Source: Clostridium sp.
GTDB taxonomy: Bacteria > Bacillota > Clostridia > Clostridiales > Clostridiaceae
Direction of reading: 5' to 3'
Assembly: GCA_015058405.1 (NCBI GenBank)
Contig: SVCL01000139.1
Coordinates: 1-43,644 of the forward strand
DNA: 43,644 bases
Shown one piece after another: positions 24,102 to 33,454 of the stretch (within the stretch, counting starts at the first letter, position 1; every line of letters begins with the position of its first letter). A program made the position numbers and the translations under genes. The notes below the pieces were generated by a model, which saw only the letters and a list, made by a program, of their open reading frames with translations, was not told the DNA's origin and searched no databases.

Positions 24102-24596
24102 TCATATTATTAAATGAATGTATAATAATAGGGCACCATGTTGTAATAAGTTTTGTAGTATTCCACGAAAGAAAAATTCTTCTGTAAAGCCAGCCATTAT
24201 TAGCATAAGTGATAAGTATAGTGGTATATTCATAATCAAATTTAATATATTAGAAATTACTTTTTGTATTCCAATATTATAATAATAAGTAAGTAGAAAT
24301 ACCATAAGTGGGTACATTACTAAACCAATCCAATGAGTCATTTCATTTACTATGAAAATACCTAGCTTATTGGTAATAAACGTAAACATAACATAAAAAG
24401 CATACCATGTCAGCTCAAAATAGAATGCTTTATTATTTCTTTGTGTAATTTTGATCTCTTCTACTCCTGAATCCCTTATTAATTTTATTCCAAGAAACAA
24501 TAACAATAAATTTATTATAGTATCAAAAGCTGTCATTAATATATCCTTATCGTGGATTATCTGATAACCTATGCCCCAAATATAAACTATAACCAT
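24102..24596 (-). pseudogene. CPBP-family intramembrane protease, 3'-truncated
   Basis: The protein is 164 residues with four or five hydrophobic segments. Motif 1 of CPBP/Abi glutamic proteases is clear in GFTEEFFFRGILQNLLQ (EExxxR). The family then requires an FxxxH motif and an HxxxN/B motif in two more helices, but the frame ends 15 residues later at HLII. In the other frames stops follow quickly, so the catalytic histidines are lost. The N terminus is also shorter than usual and no convincing ribosome-binding site precedes the ATG. It is probably an inactive remnant, though a stable membrane fragment could still be made. Confidence 0.7.
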
Positions 24597-24859
24597 AATA
24601 TTATTTTAAAGCTTATAATCCTTTCAATCACTTTATCTAACAAAACCCTTAATTAAAATCTTGTCTATCCTACAAGTCTATCTCAATCCTACTAATATCA
24701 AATTTTAACGTTCCTGTAGACACACACGTAAATCCCTTTTATATGATTATAAACTTTTACTATAACTTAAAATTTAGTAAATCCACCATTATACTTTACG
24801 TATCCAGTCTTAGTATTAGCACCTTTTGCTGTATTATATACTATAAAAAGTCCTCCTGT

Positions 24860-25294
24860 TCATTTATATGATTCATATCTATATAATGGAGTTGCATATT
24901 CATATGGATCTAATGATCCTATTTGATTCTTCCAATATGGATCACTATAAACTGGTTCACGTGTAGATCCATTATGATATTGTCCTTGATAAAAATATTT
25001 AATAATTGAACAATTTTTAATCCATCCTCCATCGACACCTTTAGCAGTAGGATACTGAACATATGTTAACTGCTCATCATAATTAATCCCTACTACCCTT
25101 ACTCTATCTCCAACATTAACTCTTTTTCCTTGAATTATATCTCCATTATCTTTTCTAACATAAGCCCAATCATTTACAATCACTGCATTTGCATCGCTTA
25201 CTTCTCCTGCTGACACTGGCATAATTCCAATAGTAGAACCAATCAAAATTACAGTACATAACATTATAAATATTTTTCTCACTCTTTTAAACAT
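24860..25294 (-). CDS. Secreted SH3-like cell-wall protein, shortened by an in-frame stop
   Basis: The signal peptide (IFIMLCTVILIGSTIG, cleavage near SAGEV) is followed by an SH3b-like domain (DWAYVRKDNGDIIQGKRVN, VGDRVRVVGINYDE, GVDGGWIKNCSIIKY) and a Tyr-rich tail, about 144 residues in all. After the TGA at 24860-24862 the same frame continues for 30 more sense codons (LFIVYNTAKGANTK, TGYVKYNGGFTKF) to a TAA at 24767. The original protein was therefore longer and a nonsense change has cut off the last strands. The ATG at 25294 lies 8 bases after GGGAG; upstream ATG and TTG codons are too close to or inside that site. It may still be partly functional. SH3b domains usually bind peptidoglycan. 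Confidence 0.7.
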   Translation of the reverse strand: MFKRVRKIFIMLCTVILIGSTIGIMPVSAGEVSDANAVIVNDWAYVRKDNGDIIQGKRVNVGDRVRVVGINYDEQLTYVQYPTAKGVDGGWIKNCSIIKYFYQGQYHNGSTREPVYSDPYWKNQIGSLDPYEYATPLYRYESYK

Positions 25295-25440
25295 TTTACG
25301 CATCTCCCTTTTTATCAAAATATTATTTTATTGACCAGTCCCTAAAATTACCTTTATCATATCTTATTTCCAATTTTCATTCAATATTTACATATTTATT
25401 TTTAAAAATTACTTAAAGTATGTTTTATAATTTACGAAAC

Positions 25441-25472
25441 AAAAAACAGAAACCAAATAATTAGTTTCTGTT
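25441..25472 (-). terminator. Terminator of rlmD
   Basis: AACAGAAAC pairs with GTTTCTGTT over a 10-base loop, with TTTTTT following on the minus strand. It begins ten bases past the rlmD stop codon. Confidence 0.85.
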
Positions 25473-25481
25473 TCTAAGATT

Positions 25482-26837
25482 CTATTTCTTTATTAACTTA
25501 ACCACAGTTTCTCCATGTGGAGTGTTAGGGAACATATCCTTAACTCTAGTCTTAACAATCTCATACCCAGAATCAGTTAACACCTTAAGATCATTAACTA
25601 AAGTCTTAGGATTACAAGATACATATATTATTTCCTTAGCCTTAAACTTAATTACATAATCTAAAGCCTTTGGATGAACTCCACTTCTTGGTGGGTCTAA
25701 TATAATTATATCTGGTTTGTCCTTAACTGTTTTTATTATTTCTGCTACATCCCCTGCTAGGAATTCACAGTTATTTAATCCATTAAGTTTAGCATTTTCC
25801 TTAGCTGCTTCTACAGCCTCTTCAATAAGCTCAATACCAACAACCTTTTTAGCTTTTGGTGCTACTATTTGACCTATTGTTCCTGTACCGCAGTATAGAT
25901 CGAATACTACTTTATTCTCAGAATCACCCATGTATTCTCTAACTATACTATAAAGCCCTTCAGCTCCCTTAGTATTAGTTTGGAAGAATGAGAATGGAGA
26001 TATCTTAAACTTTAAACCTAATAATTCTTCTTGTATGTGATCTATTCCATATAAGACATTAAGTTTATCAGCTATTACAGCATCTGAGAAAGAATCATTT
26101 TCTGTATGTAATACAGATACTAATTTACCATCAAAGTTAGTATTCTTAAGTAACTCTACATATTCAGTAAGGTCAAAATCTATTTGAGTAGTAGTAACTA
26201 AGTTAACCATTAACTCTCCTGTATTCTTAGCCTTTCTGATTACTAAGTGTCTTAAGTAACCTTCTCTTTTCATTACTCTATAGTAAGGTAAATCTTGCTT
26301 TCTAAAATATTCAACTGTTACAGATATTATCTTTCTGTAGTCTTCATCAACTATCTGACACTTATCAACATTTATAATTCCAAAAGATTTATTTTTAATA
26401 TGCATTCCAAGAGTTAGCTCTCCACCCTTTTCCATATCTCCAAAAGTAAATTCCATCTTATTTCTATATTCCCATTGATTAAGACTTCCTGTAACACCTT
26501 CATATTCTCCAGTAGAAATATTTGCATCTACAAAAAGGTTCTTAACTTCTTCACCTAAAAGCTCTAATTGCTTTTCGTAAGTTAAAGTTTGCGATGAACA
26601 ACCTCCACAGATTCCAAAGTGTGGACACTTTGCATCTATTTCATATTCTGCTCTTTCCACTACTTCTAATGGCTTTAATTCAGCATAGTCAGCTTTTTTC
26701 TTTTTTACTCTTCCTCTAACTGTTTGTCCTGGGAAAGAATTTTTAACATAAATTGTTCTTTCGCCTTCTCTACCTATTCCCATTGATGGAAATTCTGTTT
26801 TTTCAATTTTAACTAGTATTTCACTGCCTTTTCTCAT
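25482..26837 (-). CDS. rlmD: 23S rRNA m5U methyltransferase, RlmD/RumA family
   Basis: The 451-residue protein has an N-terminal TRAM domain (about residues 1-58, with [12 protein letters not shown]), the 4Fe-4S cysteines in [13 protein letters not shown] plus the later CQIV, and a SAM methyltransferase domain with [21 protein letters not shown] and the catalytic-cysteine motif [13 protein letters not shown]. It methylates C5 of a uridine in 23S rRNA using SAM. Firmicutes often carry two or three paralogues (RlmD/RlmCD), so the exact target site is uncertain. It is followed by a terminator and lies 33 bases after a small RDD gene on the same strand. Confidence 0.92.
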   Translation of the reverse strand: MRKGSEILVKIEKTEFPSMGIGREGERTIYVKNSFPGQTVRGRVKKKKADYAELKPLEVVERAEYEIDAKCPHFGICGGCSSQTLTYEKQLELLGEEVKNLFVDANISTGEYEGVTGSLNQWEYRNKMEFTFGDMEKGGELTLGMHIKNKSFGIINVDKCQIVDEDYRKIISVTVEYFRKQDLPYYRVMKREGYLRHLVIRKAKNTGELMVNLVTTTQIDFDLTEYVELLKNTNFDGKLVSVLHTENDSFSDAVIADKLNVLYGIDHIQEELLGLKFKISPFSFFQTNTKGAEGLYSIVREYMGDSENKVVFDLYCGTGTIGQIVAPKAKKVVGIELIEEAVEAAKENAKLNGLNNCEFLAGDVAEIIKTVKDKPDIIILDPPRSGVHPKALDYVIKFKAKEIIYVSCNPKTLVNDLKVLTDSGYEIVKTRVKDMFPNTPHGETVVKLIKK

Positions 26838-26870
26838 TCTATACTCCTACTTAATTTCTTCTGTCGTCTA

Positions 26871-27113
26871 TTATTTTTCGTCTAATTTTAGTATTCTCTT
26901 TCCTATGGTTGTACCATACTTAGTTCCTTCAAATATTGGATAATAAATTAAGTTTAATACCCCATAGAATATTATTAAGAAATATGCTTCAGTGCTAGCA
27001 ACCATTTGGAACCCAAAACCTTTCATGATTGCTTGTGTTAAGAAAAACACCCCAACTGAAACTCCAAATACCACCATTTGGTCTAATAAATTTGCGAATA
27101 ATCTTTTTAACAT
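26871..27113 (-). CDS. Small RDD-family membrane protein
   Basis: The 80-residue protein has two hydrophobic segments (MVVFGVSVGVFFLTQAI and AYFLIIFYGVLNLIYYPIF) and the RDD-type features: LLDQMVV near the N terminus, where RDD proteins have an Arg-Asp pair, and the C-terminal TIGKRILKL. At 80 residues it is about half the usual length and has two rather than three helices, but the ribosome-binding site (AAGGAGGAG) is strong and both ends look intact. Some RDD proteins support ion transport; here the role is unknown. It is cotranscribed with the lipoprotein gene upstream (36-base gap) and probably rlmD downstream. Confidence 0.8.
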   Translation of the reverse strand: MLKRLFANLLDQMVVFGVSVGVFFLTQAIMKGFGFQMVASTEAYFLIIFYGVLNLIYYPIFEGTKYGTTIGKRILKLDEK

Positions 27114-27149
27114 AAAATTCTCCTCCTTATTATTTACATATATATAAAA

Positions 27150-27809
27150 TTATTGTTCTGGCTTTTTGAAATCAAGTTTTTTAGTATGTAATGTATATAC
27201 TATATATGTTTTAGTAACAGTACATTCTTCATAAAGTCCGTTAATTTGATTTCTTATTATCCCCTCTTCTTTGTCACTATTTAATGCTCCTAGGATTTGT
27301 TCATTTAACTCAGAATAATTTCTATCATGTTCCTCAGTAAAGAACTCTGCATATTTAGCTATTGATGTAGCTCCAAGGTCAAAATTCTTGTCCTTTTTAG
27401 CCGCTTCCCCATCAAAGTTTAATAGTAACTTCATAGTTATCTTTCCGGAAGAAGAATCATCCCCATAAATCGTTCTTCCAAAATACATACCTTCAAGCCT
27501 GTTTTTTTCTGCACCCTTGTTTTCTAGAGTTATATATTTTTCATTATTATCCCTAGCAATTTCTTCCTTTGTATACTGTAAACCATATTCTTTAGTTTTT
27601 TCTTCTACAGATTTTAATATATTATCAAATTTATCATTAAACTTAATTAATGTAAAATCCGTTGCCCATGGTCCTTTTAAATCATCATCTGTTATTTCTA
27701 CTACTGTTTTTTGATTTTTACTATCTTCAGCTTTATCCTTGTTAACGCATCCAATAAAAGATGCTGATATAGTTAAACACATCAATATTGCTATAATTTT
27801 TTTTGACAT
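27150..27809 (-). CDS. Hypothetical lipoprotein
   Basis: The 219-residue protein has a lipoprotein signal peptide (SKKIIAILMCLTISASFIGC, cysteine at residue 21), then a charged soluble domain without motifs I recognise. Features are WATDFTLIKFNDKFDNILKS, a middle SSSGKITMKLLLNFDGEA strand region and a C-terminal GLYEECTVTKTYIVYTLHT. Translation starts after GGAGGATATT. It sits upstream of the RDD gene on the same strand. It is anchored to the outer leaflet; the function cannot be inferred. Confidence 0.75.
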   Translation of the reverse strand: MSKKIIAILMCLTISASFIGCVNKDKAEDSKNQKTVVEITDDDLKGPWATDFTLIKFNDKFDNILKSVEEKTKEYGLQYTKEEIARDNNEKYITLENKGAEKNRLEGMYFGRTIYGDDSSSGKITMKLLLNFDGEAAKKDKNFDLGATSIAKYAEFFTEEHDRNYSELNEQILGALNSDKEEGIIRNQINGLYEECTVTKTYIVYTLHTKKLDFKKPEQ

Positions 27810-27922
27810 AATATCCTCCTCATCTACATAATAATATGTAGCTTCATCCTAGTCATCTAATAATATTTGTCTAACTCTGATTAATTATAACATTAAAAGG
27901 ATTTTTTTTAAACACTCTTAAC

Positions 27923-28528
27923 TTATATCCTTATCTTATCTTTTATCTTTTCAAAACAGCTCTCTCCTATGCCCTTTACATTTTTTATATCTTCAATCTT
28001 TTTAAATTCACCATTCTTCTCTCTATAGCTAATTATTGCTGTAGCCTTTGAGGCACCTATTCCATTTAAGGCCTTTAATTCTTCCTCAGTAGCTTTATTT
28101 ATATTTACTAAATCATTTCTTGAAATGTCATTATTATTTCTTAAATTATTTCCCTCATTACTATTTTTATTTGGCACTATCAAAACATCATGATTATTTA
28201 ACTTTTCAGCTCTATTAATAGAAGTAATATCTGCCTCACTTGTTAAACCTCCTGCTAAAGTCAACAAATCTTGTACAATACTATCTTCTTCTAACCAGTA
28301 AACATCAGGCTTCGAAACCTCACCTTTTATCTCCACTACTATTTTATTTTTTTCTTTTTGTGATGTTTGACTAACTCCCCCATCTTGGTTTTGTTCCTCT
28401 ACAAATATTTCTTCTTTATCATTCTTTTCAAGTTCATTCCTACCTCCCATTAAATATTTACTCAATAAAAAAACACCTATAGCTATAAAGATTGTTATTA
28501 TACCTATAGATTTATAATTCTTTTTCAT
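27923..28528 (-). CDS. comEA: Competence-type DNA-binding protein ComEA
   Basis: The protein of about 201 residues has an N-terminal membrane anchor (IGIITIFIAIGVFLLSKYL), an acidic linker and an SLBB-like domain (IVVEIKGEVSKPDVYWLEED). The C-terminal helix-hairpin-helix pair reads VNINKATEEELKALNGIGAS, KATAIISYREKNG and IKNVKGIGESCFEKIK. ComEA binds incoming double-stranded DNA on the outer membrane face during transformation. A GTG three codons upstream overlaps the AAGGAG sequence, so the ATG at 28528 is taken. ComEC and the ComG pilus genes are not in the window, so competence cannot be claimed from this gene alone. Confidence 0.9.
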   Translation of the reverse strand: MKKNYKSIGIITIFIAIGVFLLSKYLMGGRNELEKNDKEEIFVEEQNQDGGVSQTSQKEKNKIVVEIKGEVSKPDVYWLEEDSIVQDLLTLAGGLTSEADITSINRAEKLNNHDVLIVPNKNSNEGNNLRNNNDISRNDLVNINKATEEELKALNGIGASKATAIISYREKNGEFKKIEDIKNVKGIGESCFEKIKDKIRI

Positions 28529-28660
28529 GCATCTCACTCCTTAACATATAATATATTATTGACATATTTTATATTCATAACCAGCAAGCTGTAAATAAAC
28601 TAGTAAAATTTATCATGTTTTGATAAAATGTATTAAGAAACTTAAATTGAAGGAGTTAAA

Positions 28661-29956
28661 ATGGAAAAATTATTATACTTATCAAAATCAAAGTTTATTT
28701 ATTTTTTTGTATTTGTAACTGTATTCTTATCACTTATAAGTGTGCCTGCAAAGGCTACAACTCCTCCTCCTGAATTAAATTCTAAAGGAGTAGTATTATT
28801 AGATAGTGATACTGGACAAGTCTTATGCTCAAAAAATGGAGATCAGCAATTCTTTCCTGCATCAACTACAAAAATAATAACAGCATTAATTGTTCTTGAA
28901 AAATGCAAACTTGATGAAGTTGCAACAGTTAGTAAAACAGCTGCAGAAATTGATGGAACCTCTATAGGCCTTAAAGAAGGTGAACAGTTTAAAGTCGAAG
29001 AACTTCTTTTAGGACTTATCCTTGAATCTGGAAATGATTGTGCTATAGCTTTAGCAGAACATGTTTCTGGATCTATTGAAGAATTTGCAAAACTTATGAA
29101 CGCAAAAGCTAAAGAAATAGGAGCAAATAATAGTAACTTTAAAAATCCTAGTGGTTTACCTGATCCTGAACATGTAACAACTGCTCATGATCTTGCTTTA
29201 TTTATGAAAGAAGTTATAAAGAACCCTGAATTTATAAGAATAGCTAGAACTAATTCTATTCAAATGTCTCCTAGCAATATAGATGGGAACCAAAGATGGC
29301 TTAACAATCATAACTACATTATAAATCCTAATTCAAGCTACTATTATAAGTATTCTGTCGCTTCAAAAAAAGGATATACAACTAAAGCTAACTTTACTAA
29401 TATAATATCTGCCGAAAAAGATGGACATACTCTTATAGGTTCATTTCTGAATGGAGAAGGTATTAATCAAGTATATGGTGATGTAGCAAAATTATTTGAT
29501 TATGGATTTGATAACTTTGAAAAGGCTCAACTGTATACTGCTGGACAAGAAGTAGGTTCTACAAAGTTAAGTGATGGTACCGTTGTCCCTTTAATTGCAG
29601 AAAAGGATGAGTTTTATACTTGTTTTAGAGATGAAAAACCTCAACTAAAATTTTCATTAGATTATGCAGTTCCTGAAAATTTAGATAAAAAGACATTCAA
29701 ACAAGGCGATATGTTAACTAATGCTAAAGTAATAGTTAATAATCAAGAATTTGAATGTATTAACTTAAATAGTGGAATTGATCACGAGCATTCTTCTGCT
29801 ATTGATCTTAATAACATTACTAATCCTAATGATTATACCGAAGTTAAAGTAGCTGCTTTAATTGCTATTATAGTTCTTTTATTATTTATAATTAATAAAA
29901 AGAGAAGAAATAGAAGTATAAGAAAAGCTCAAATAAATAAAGATTCCTTGAATTAA
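28661..29956 (+). CDS. D-alanyl-D-alanine carboxypeptidase (PBP5/DacF-like)
   Basis: The 431-residue protein has a signal peptide (cleavage near VPAKATTPP), an S11 peptidase domain with FPASTTKIITA (serine nucleophile, SxxK) and LESGNDCAIALAEH (SxN), a C-terminal PBP5-type beta domain, and a final membrane helix (AALIAIIVLLLFIINKKRR). The third motif, normally KTG, reads KKG in SKKGYTTKANF, which is unusual. The enzyme trims the terminal D-alanine of peptidoglycan pentapeptides. Orientation is opposite to its neighbours and AAGGAG precedes the ATG. The stop codon lies inside the terminator stem shared with the convergent BCCP-like gene. Confidence 0.9.
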   Translation: MEKLLYLSKSKFIYFFVFVTVFLSLISVPAKATTPPPELNSKGVVLLDSDTGQVLCSKNGDQQFFPASTTKIITALIVLEKCKLDEVATVSKTAAEIDGTSIGLKEGEQFKVEELLLGLILESGNDCAIALAEHVSGSIEEFAKLMNAKAKEIGANNSNFKNPSGLPDPEHVTTAHDLALFMKEVIKNPEFIRIARTNSIQMSPSNIDGNQRWLNNHNYIINPNSSYYYKYSVASKKGYTTKANFTNIISAEKDGHTLIGSFLNGEGINQVYGDVAKLFDYGFDNFEKAQLYTAGQEVGSTKLSDGTVVPLIAEKDEFYTCFRDEKPQLKFSLDYAVPENLDKKTFKQGDMLTNAKVIVNNQEFECINLNSGIDHEHSSAIDLNNITNPNDYTEVKVAALIAIIVLLLFIINKKRRNRSIRKAQINKDSLN

Positions 29957-29976
29957 CTTATATTCAAGGAATCTTT
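29939..29976. terminator. Bidirectional terminator between the carboxypeptidase and BCCP-like genes
   Basis: AAAGATTCCTTGAA pairs perfectly with TTCAAGGAATCTTT over a 10-base loop. The carboxypeptidase stop codon lies within the structure, and the convergent gene's stop is 3 bases away. Confidence 0.88.
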
Positions 29977-29978
29977 AT

Positions 29979-30425
29979 TTATTTCACCCTTACCTTTATT
30001 AGAGGTTCACCAAATTCTACTATACCTTTGTTGGGTACACATATCTCTTCCACTACCCCATCATACTCACTTCTAACTTCATTTATAATTTTTACAGATT
30101 CAATCAAACATACTACTTGTCCCTTTTTAATTTTATCCCCTACTTTTATAAATGGTTTAAAATCAGGTGCTTTACTATTATAAAGAACTCCAACCATAGT
30201 AGACTTTATAATTTCTACTTTTTCACTAACAGATTTATCTATATCTTCTTTAAACTTTATTTCATCTATAATATCTTTATCTACACTTATTTCTTTAATT
30301 TGTTTTGGCTTAATACCGGAATTTCTTTCAATTTTTATCGAATTACCTTCAAAATTCATCTCAAACTTAGAAAAATTATATTTACTTACTAAAACGAGCA
30401 ACTCCTTTAATTCATCTATATTCAT
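29979..30425 (-). CDS. Biotin carboxyl carrier-like protein with altered biotinyl motif
   Basis: The 148-residue protein has AccB layout: N-terminal helix (MNIDELKELLVLVSKYNFSK), a charged variable linker, and a C-terminal biotinyl domain (STMVGVLYNSKAPDFKPFIK, VGDKIKKGQVVCLIESVKII, EYDGVVEEICVPNKGIVEFG). The attachment site, normally EAMKM, reads ESVKI: the lysine is kept but the preceding methionine is valine and the following one isoleucine. AccB needs AccC and AccA/D or an acyl-CoA carboxylase, none of which is nearby; a lone gene in front of the carboxypeptidase terminator is unexpected. It may be a divergent paralogue, possibly not biotinylated. The ATG follows GGGGGAAAGC. Confidence 0.8.
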   Translation of the reverse strand: MNIDELKELLVLVSKYNFSKFEMNFEGNSIKIERNSGIKPKQIKEISVDKDIIDEIKFKEDIDKSVSEKVEIIKSTMVGVLYNSKAPDFKPFIKVGDKIKKGQVVCLIESVKIINEVRSEYDGVVEEICVPNKGIVEFGEPLIKVRVK

Positions 30426-30530
30426 GCTTTCCCCCTAAACACCCAATAGTTTGATTCCTTTTTTCATTTTATAACATTACATCTCTTTTATTCATATATT
30501 TCTATTATATACCATAAAATAAAAAATAAA

Positions 30531-30579
30531 AATAAGATATTAATATGAGTTTAATTTAATATCATACTAATATCTTATT
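30531..30579 (-). terminator. Terminator downstream of the rluD-like gene
   Basis: AATAAGATATTA pairs with TAATATCTTATT around an inner ATG/CAT stem, followed on the minus strand by TTTTATTTTTTATTTT. It starts 11 bases past the pseudouridine synthase stop codon and ends the obgE-nadD-LCP gene run. Confidence 0.85.
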
Positions 30580-30589
30580 TTTATTATAC

Positions 30590-31486
30590 CTATAACTGTT
30601 TTATAAGATTCTTTATATCCTCTGGCAAATCTGCTCTTAAAGATAAAATTTCCTTAGTCCTTGGAGATTTAAAATCTAGACCATAAGCATGCAATGCCTG
30701 TCTTGTAATTAACTCCTTTTCTTCTTCTCCATAACCATATAAGGAATCACCGTAAATAGGATGACCTAAGTGACTTAAATGTACCCTAATCTGATGCGTT
30801 CTACCAGTCTCTAATAAACACTCAACTAAATCTGCATCCTTATAACTTTCTATAACTCTATAATGAGTTATACTTCTCTGACCTCTTTCATCTACTATTC
30901 TTTGAATACTTCCTTCTCCTTCTGGTCTATATATAGGTGCATCAATAGTTCCTTCTTTTTCTTTTAAATGACCATGTACTACTGCTAAATATCTCTTTTC
31001 TAAATTATTTTCTTGCATTTCTTTAGAAAGAGCCATATGAGCAAACTGATTTTTTCCTATAATTATTAGCCCAGATGTATCCATATCCAATCTACTTACT
31101 AATCTAACTATACAGCTTTGATTAGTTTGCTTAAAATAATATAATATACCATTAGCCAATGTACCTGACGGATGTCTCCTTGTTGGATGAACTACTATAT
31201 TAGGTTGTTTATTTACAACTATAATATCCTCATCTTCATAAACTACATCTATTGGTATATCTTCTGGCTCAATATTTTGACTTTCTTTTCTTTGAAGCTT
31301 TACTATAACCTCATCACCTTCATGAAGTGCAAATCTCATTCTTACTGAATTCTTATTTACTAAAACCCTATTTTCTAAAGCTGCACTTCTAATAAGTCTT
31401 GTAGATAGTCCTAATTCTTCTTTTAAGAATTCTCTTATTGTAGCTCCTTCATATTTTTTATCAACTTTCTTTTCTAAAGTACTCAT
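30590..31486 (-). CDS. RluA/RluD-family pseudouridine synthase
   Basis: The 298-residue protein has an N-terminal S4 RNA-binding domain (STRLIRSAALENRVLVNKNS) and the pseudouridine synthase domain with IVVNKQPNIVVHP, the catalytic motif VSRLDMDTSGLIIIGKN and LLETGRTHQIRVHLSHLGHP. It isomerises uridine in structured RNA. RluA-family targets (23S rRNA or tRNA) cannot be chosen from sequence alone. It lies 5 bases after the LCP gene on the same strand, so it is the last gene of the cluster, ending at the 30531-30579 terminator. Confidence 0.93.
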   Translation of the reverse strand: MSTLEKKVDKKYEGATIREFLKEELGLSTRLIRSAALENRVLVNKNSVRMRFALHEGDEVIVKLQRKESQNIEPEDIPIDVVYEDEDIIVVNKQPNIVVHPTRRHPSGTLANGILYYFKQTNQSCIVRLVSRLDMDTSGLIIIGKNQFAHMALSKEMQENNLEKRYLAVVHGHLKEKEGTIDAPIYRPEGEGSIQRIVDERGQRSITHYRVIESYKDADLVECLLETGRTHQIRVHLSHLGHPIYGDSLYGYGEEEKELITRQALHAYGLDFKSPRTKEILSLRADLPEDIKNLIKQL

Positions 31487-31491
31487 TTATT

Positions 31492-32865
31492 TTATTCTCC
31501 TAATTTCTTATAATCTGTACCTACTACAATAACCACATCATAAGATGAGTATTTTTCATCCTTTGGTTTGCTATCAGACTTACCTGCCTCTGGTAAATCT
31601 TGTTCCATAATCTTTTTAATATCTTTATTATCAGTTTTGATTATAGTTTTACTTGTTGGATCTGTATTTCCAGTATCAATTTTATTCCATCCTAATACCT
31701 CTAAAGCTGTCTTAACCCTATTTGCTAAACCATTAATCTTGGTACCATTAAGAACTAAAATCTTCACATCTTCTTTACTTATTGCTGTATCACTGCTAGA
31801 AGCCCCACTTTGCAAAGATTGCATCAAATCTTTATTTTTACTTTTTTCAAACACCAAATAAGACTGACCTTGTATCATCTTTGGCGTTCCTTGAATAGTC
31901 TTCATCTCTATAGACTTTGCAGTCATAAACTTCATTCCATATGAAATAATATTTGTTGAAGACATATTTGTACTCATATTTTCAGCTACACATGTTAATA
32001 TCTTTGACATCTTAAATAAAATCGTAGGTGTTTTGCATTTATCAACTACTTTTTTTAGGAACTTATGTTGATTTTCTATTCTATCCAAATCTCCATTTGC
32101 AAATCCAGTTCCATCATTATTTTTTCTCCATCTAAAAAACTCTTCTGCCTTCTTTCCATCTAAGTGAGTTACTGTTCCGCCCTTAAAATCTATATGCAAA
32201 TTCTGAGCATCATCATCATACTTCATATTTCTTTCAATTTCCATATCTACGCCACCAATAACATCAATAAAACATCTAAAAGCAGCATAGTCTACCTTTA
32301 CAATATAATTAATAGTAACACCCAATAAACTTTGAACAACAGACTTTGTTTTTTCATCTCCACCTTTTACATACGCAGCATTAATTTTATATTTATTATT
32401 TCCTTCTGTTATTAATGTATCTCTTGGTATAGATACTACTTGAACTACCTTAGTCTTTTTATTATAATTTACAAGCATCATAGTATCGGTTCTTTTTATA
32501 CTTTTATTTTCTACTTGATTAGTATCCCCAATATCCATTCCAAGCAAAAGTATATTAACAGAATCACCACTTGGCTTAGTTGCTGCAATAGTATTACTAT
32601 TATCTAGCTTTCCAAAGAAACCTACTACTGATGTAACAATCATTAACAATATAGCGGCAATAATTAATGCTATCCCCATAAAAACTTTTCTTTTTATACT
32701 TTTAAATTTTTTCTTTTTACTTGTTTTTCTTCTTCTCCCACTAGAATCTTCACGTATATCATCCAAATTAACATATCTACTTTTTTCTATATCTTCTAAT
32801 GACCTTGGAGCTCTTCTTTGTCGCTTTCTCCTTATTCCATCTGGTTCCCTTTTATCCCTAGGCAT
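31492..32865 (-). CDS. LytR-CpsA-Psr (LCP) family cell-wall glycopolymer transferase
   Basis: This is a 457-residue type II membrane protein: a basic cytoplasmic N terminus of about 65 residues (DKREPDGIRRKRQRRAPRSL, KKKKFKSIKRK), one helix (VFMGIALIIAAILLMIVTSV), and an extracellular LCP domain with VNILLLGMDIGDT, RTDTMMLVNYN, VQVVSIPRDTLI and the substrate-site segment EEFFRWRKNNDGTG...DLDRIENQHKFL. A C-terminal LytR_C domain follows (VLNGTKINGLANRV). LCP proteins attach teichoic acids or capsule to peptidoglycan. It lies between yqeK and the rluD-like gene, as in other clostridia. AAGGAGGATAAC precedes the ATG. Confidence 0.92.
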   Translation of the reverse strand: MPRDKREPDGIRRKRQRRAPRSLEDIEKSRYVNLDDIREDSSGRRRKTSKKKKFKSIKRKVFMGIALIIAAILLMIVTSVVGFFGKLDNSNTIAATKPSGDSVNILLLGMDIGDTNQVENKSIKRTDTMMLVNYNKKTKVVQVVSIPRDTLITEGNNKYKINAAYVKGGDEKTKSVVQSLLGVTINYIVKVDYAAFRCFIDVIGGVDMEIERNMKYDDDAQNLHIDFKGGTVTHLDGKKAEEFFRWRKNNDGTGFANGDLDRIENQHKFLKKVVDKCKTPTILFKMSKILTCVAENMSTNMSSTNIISYGMKFMTAKSIEMKTIQGTPKMIQGQSYLVFEKSKNKDLMQSLQSGASSSDTAISKEDVKILVLNGTKINGLANRVKTALEVLGWNKIDTGNTDPTSKTIIKTDNKDIKKIMEQDLPEAGKSDSKPKDEKYSSYDVVIVVGTDYKKLGE

Positions 32866-32883
32866 GTTATCCTCCTTTTTAAA

Positions 32884-33450
32884 TTATTTATTAGATATCA
32901 AATAATTCCTTGCTTTAACTGTATTTATATCTATAAGATTCCCATTTTCCAGTAAATACTTAATAGAATGACTTAACCCTAATAAAACTCCCTTATCCAA
33001 ATCCTTCAAAGTTTCTTCTCTTATTTCTTCTACCCCATCAAAAACTCTAGAAGGTTCTATCATATCTGCTATATATATAATCTTTTCAAGCTTTGTCATG
33101 TCTTCTTTGCCAGTAGTATGCCATCTAATAGCACTTAATATTTCTTCATCTTTAATATCAAGTTTTTGTTTTACAACTACTGGTGCTAATATAGCATGCC
33201 AAAGTTCAAAAGTATTTTTTTCATCTTCAGTTAATACTACATTATTTTGTAATATTATTTTTTCCATATCTTCTTTAGATATATTTTTTGCAATATCATG
33301 ACATAATGCTGCAAGTTCTGCTTTTTCTTCATCTACACCATTAATTTTTGCTAACTTCTTAGCAACTGAAACTACTCCCAAAGTGTGTATAAATCTTTTT
33401 TCTTTAATACTACCCTTTACGCAATCATAAGCATCTTGTAATATACTCAT
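32884..33450 (-). CDS. yqeK: HD-domain hydrolase YqeK (Ap4A hydrolase)
   Basis: The 188-residue HD-domain protein carries the histidine/aspartate ligands in HTLGVVSVA, LAALCHDIAKN, LWHAILAPVVV and AIRWHTTGKEDM. YqeK-type enzymes symmetrically hydrolyse diadenosine tetraphosphate to ADP. It starts 4 bases after the nadD stop and is followed by the LCP gene, the usual clostridial order nadD-yqeK-LCP. No rsfS follows the LCP gene here; a pseudouridine synthase takes that place. Confidence 0.93.
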   Translation of the reverse strand: MSILQDAYDCVKGSIKEKRFIHTLGVVSVAKKLAKINGVDEEKAELAALCHDIAKNISKEDMEKIILQNNVVLTEDEKNTFELWHAILAPVVVKQKLDIKDEEILSAIRWHTTGKEDMTKLEKIIYIADMIEPSRVFDGVEEIREETLKDLDKGVLLGLSHSIKYLLENGNLIDINTVKARNYLISNK

Positions 33451-33454
33451 GTTC

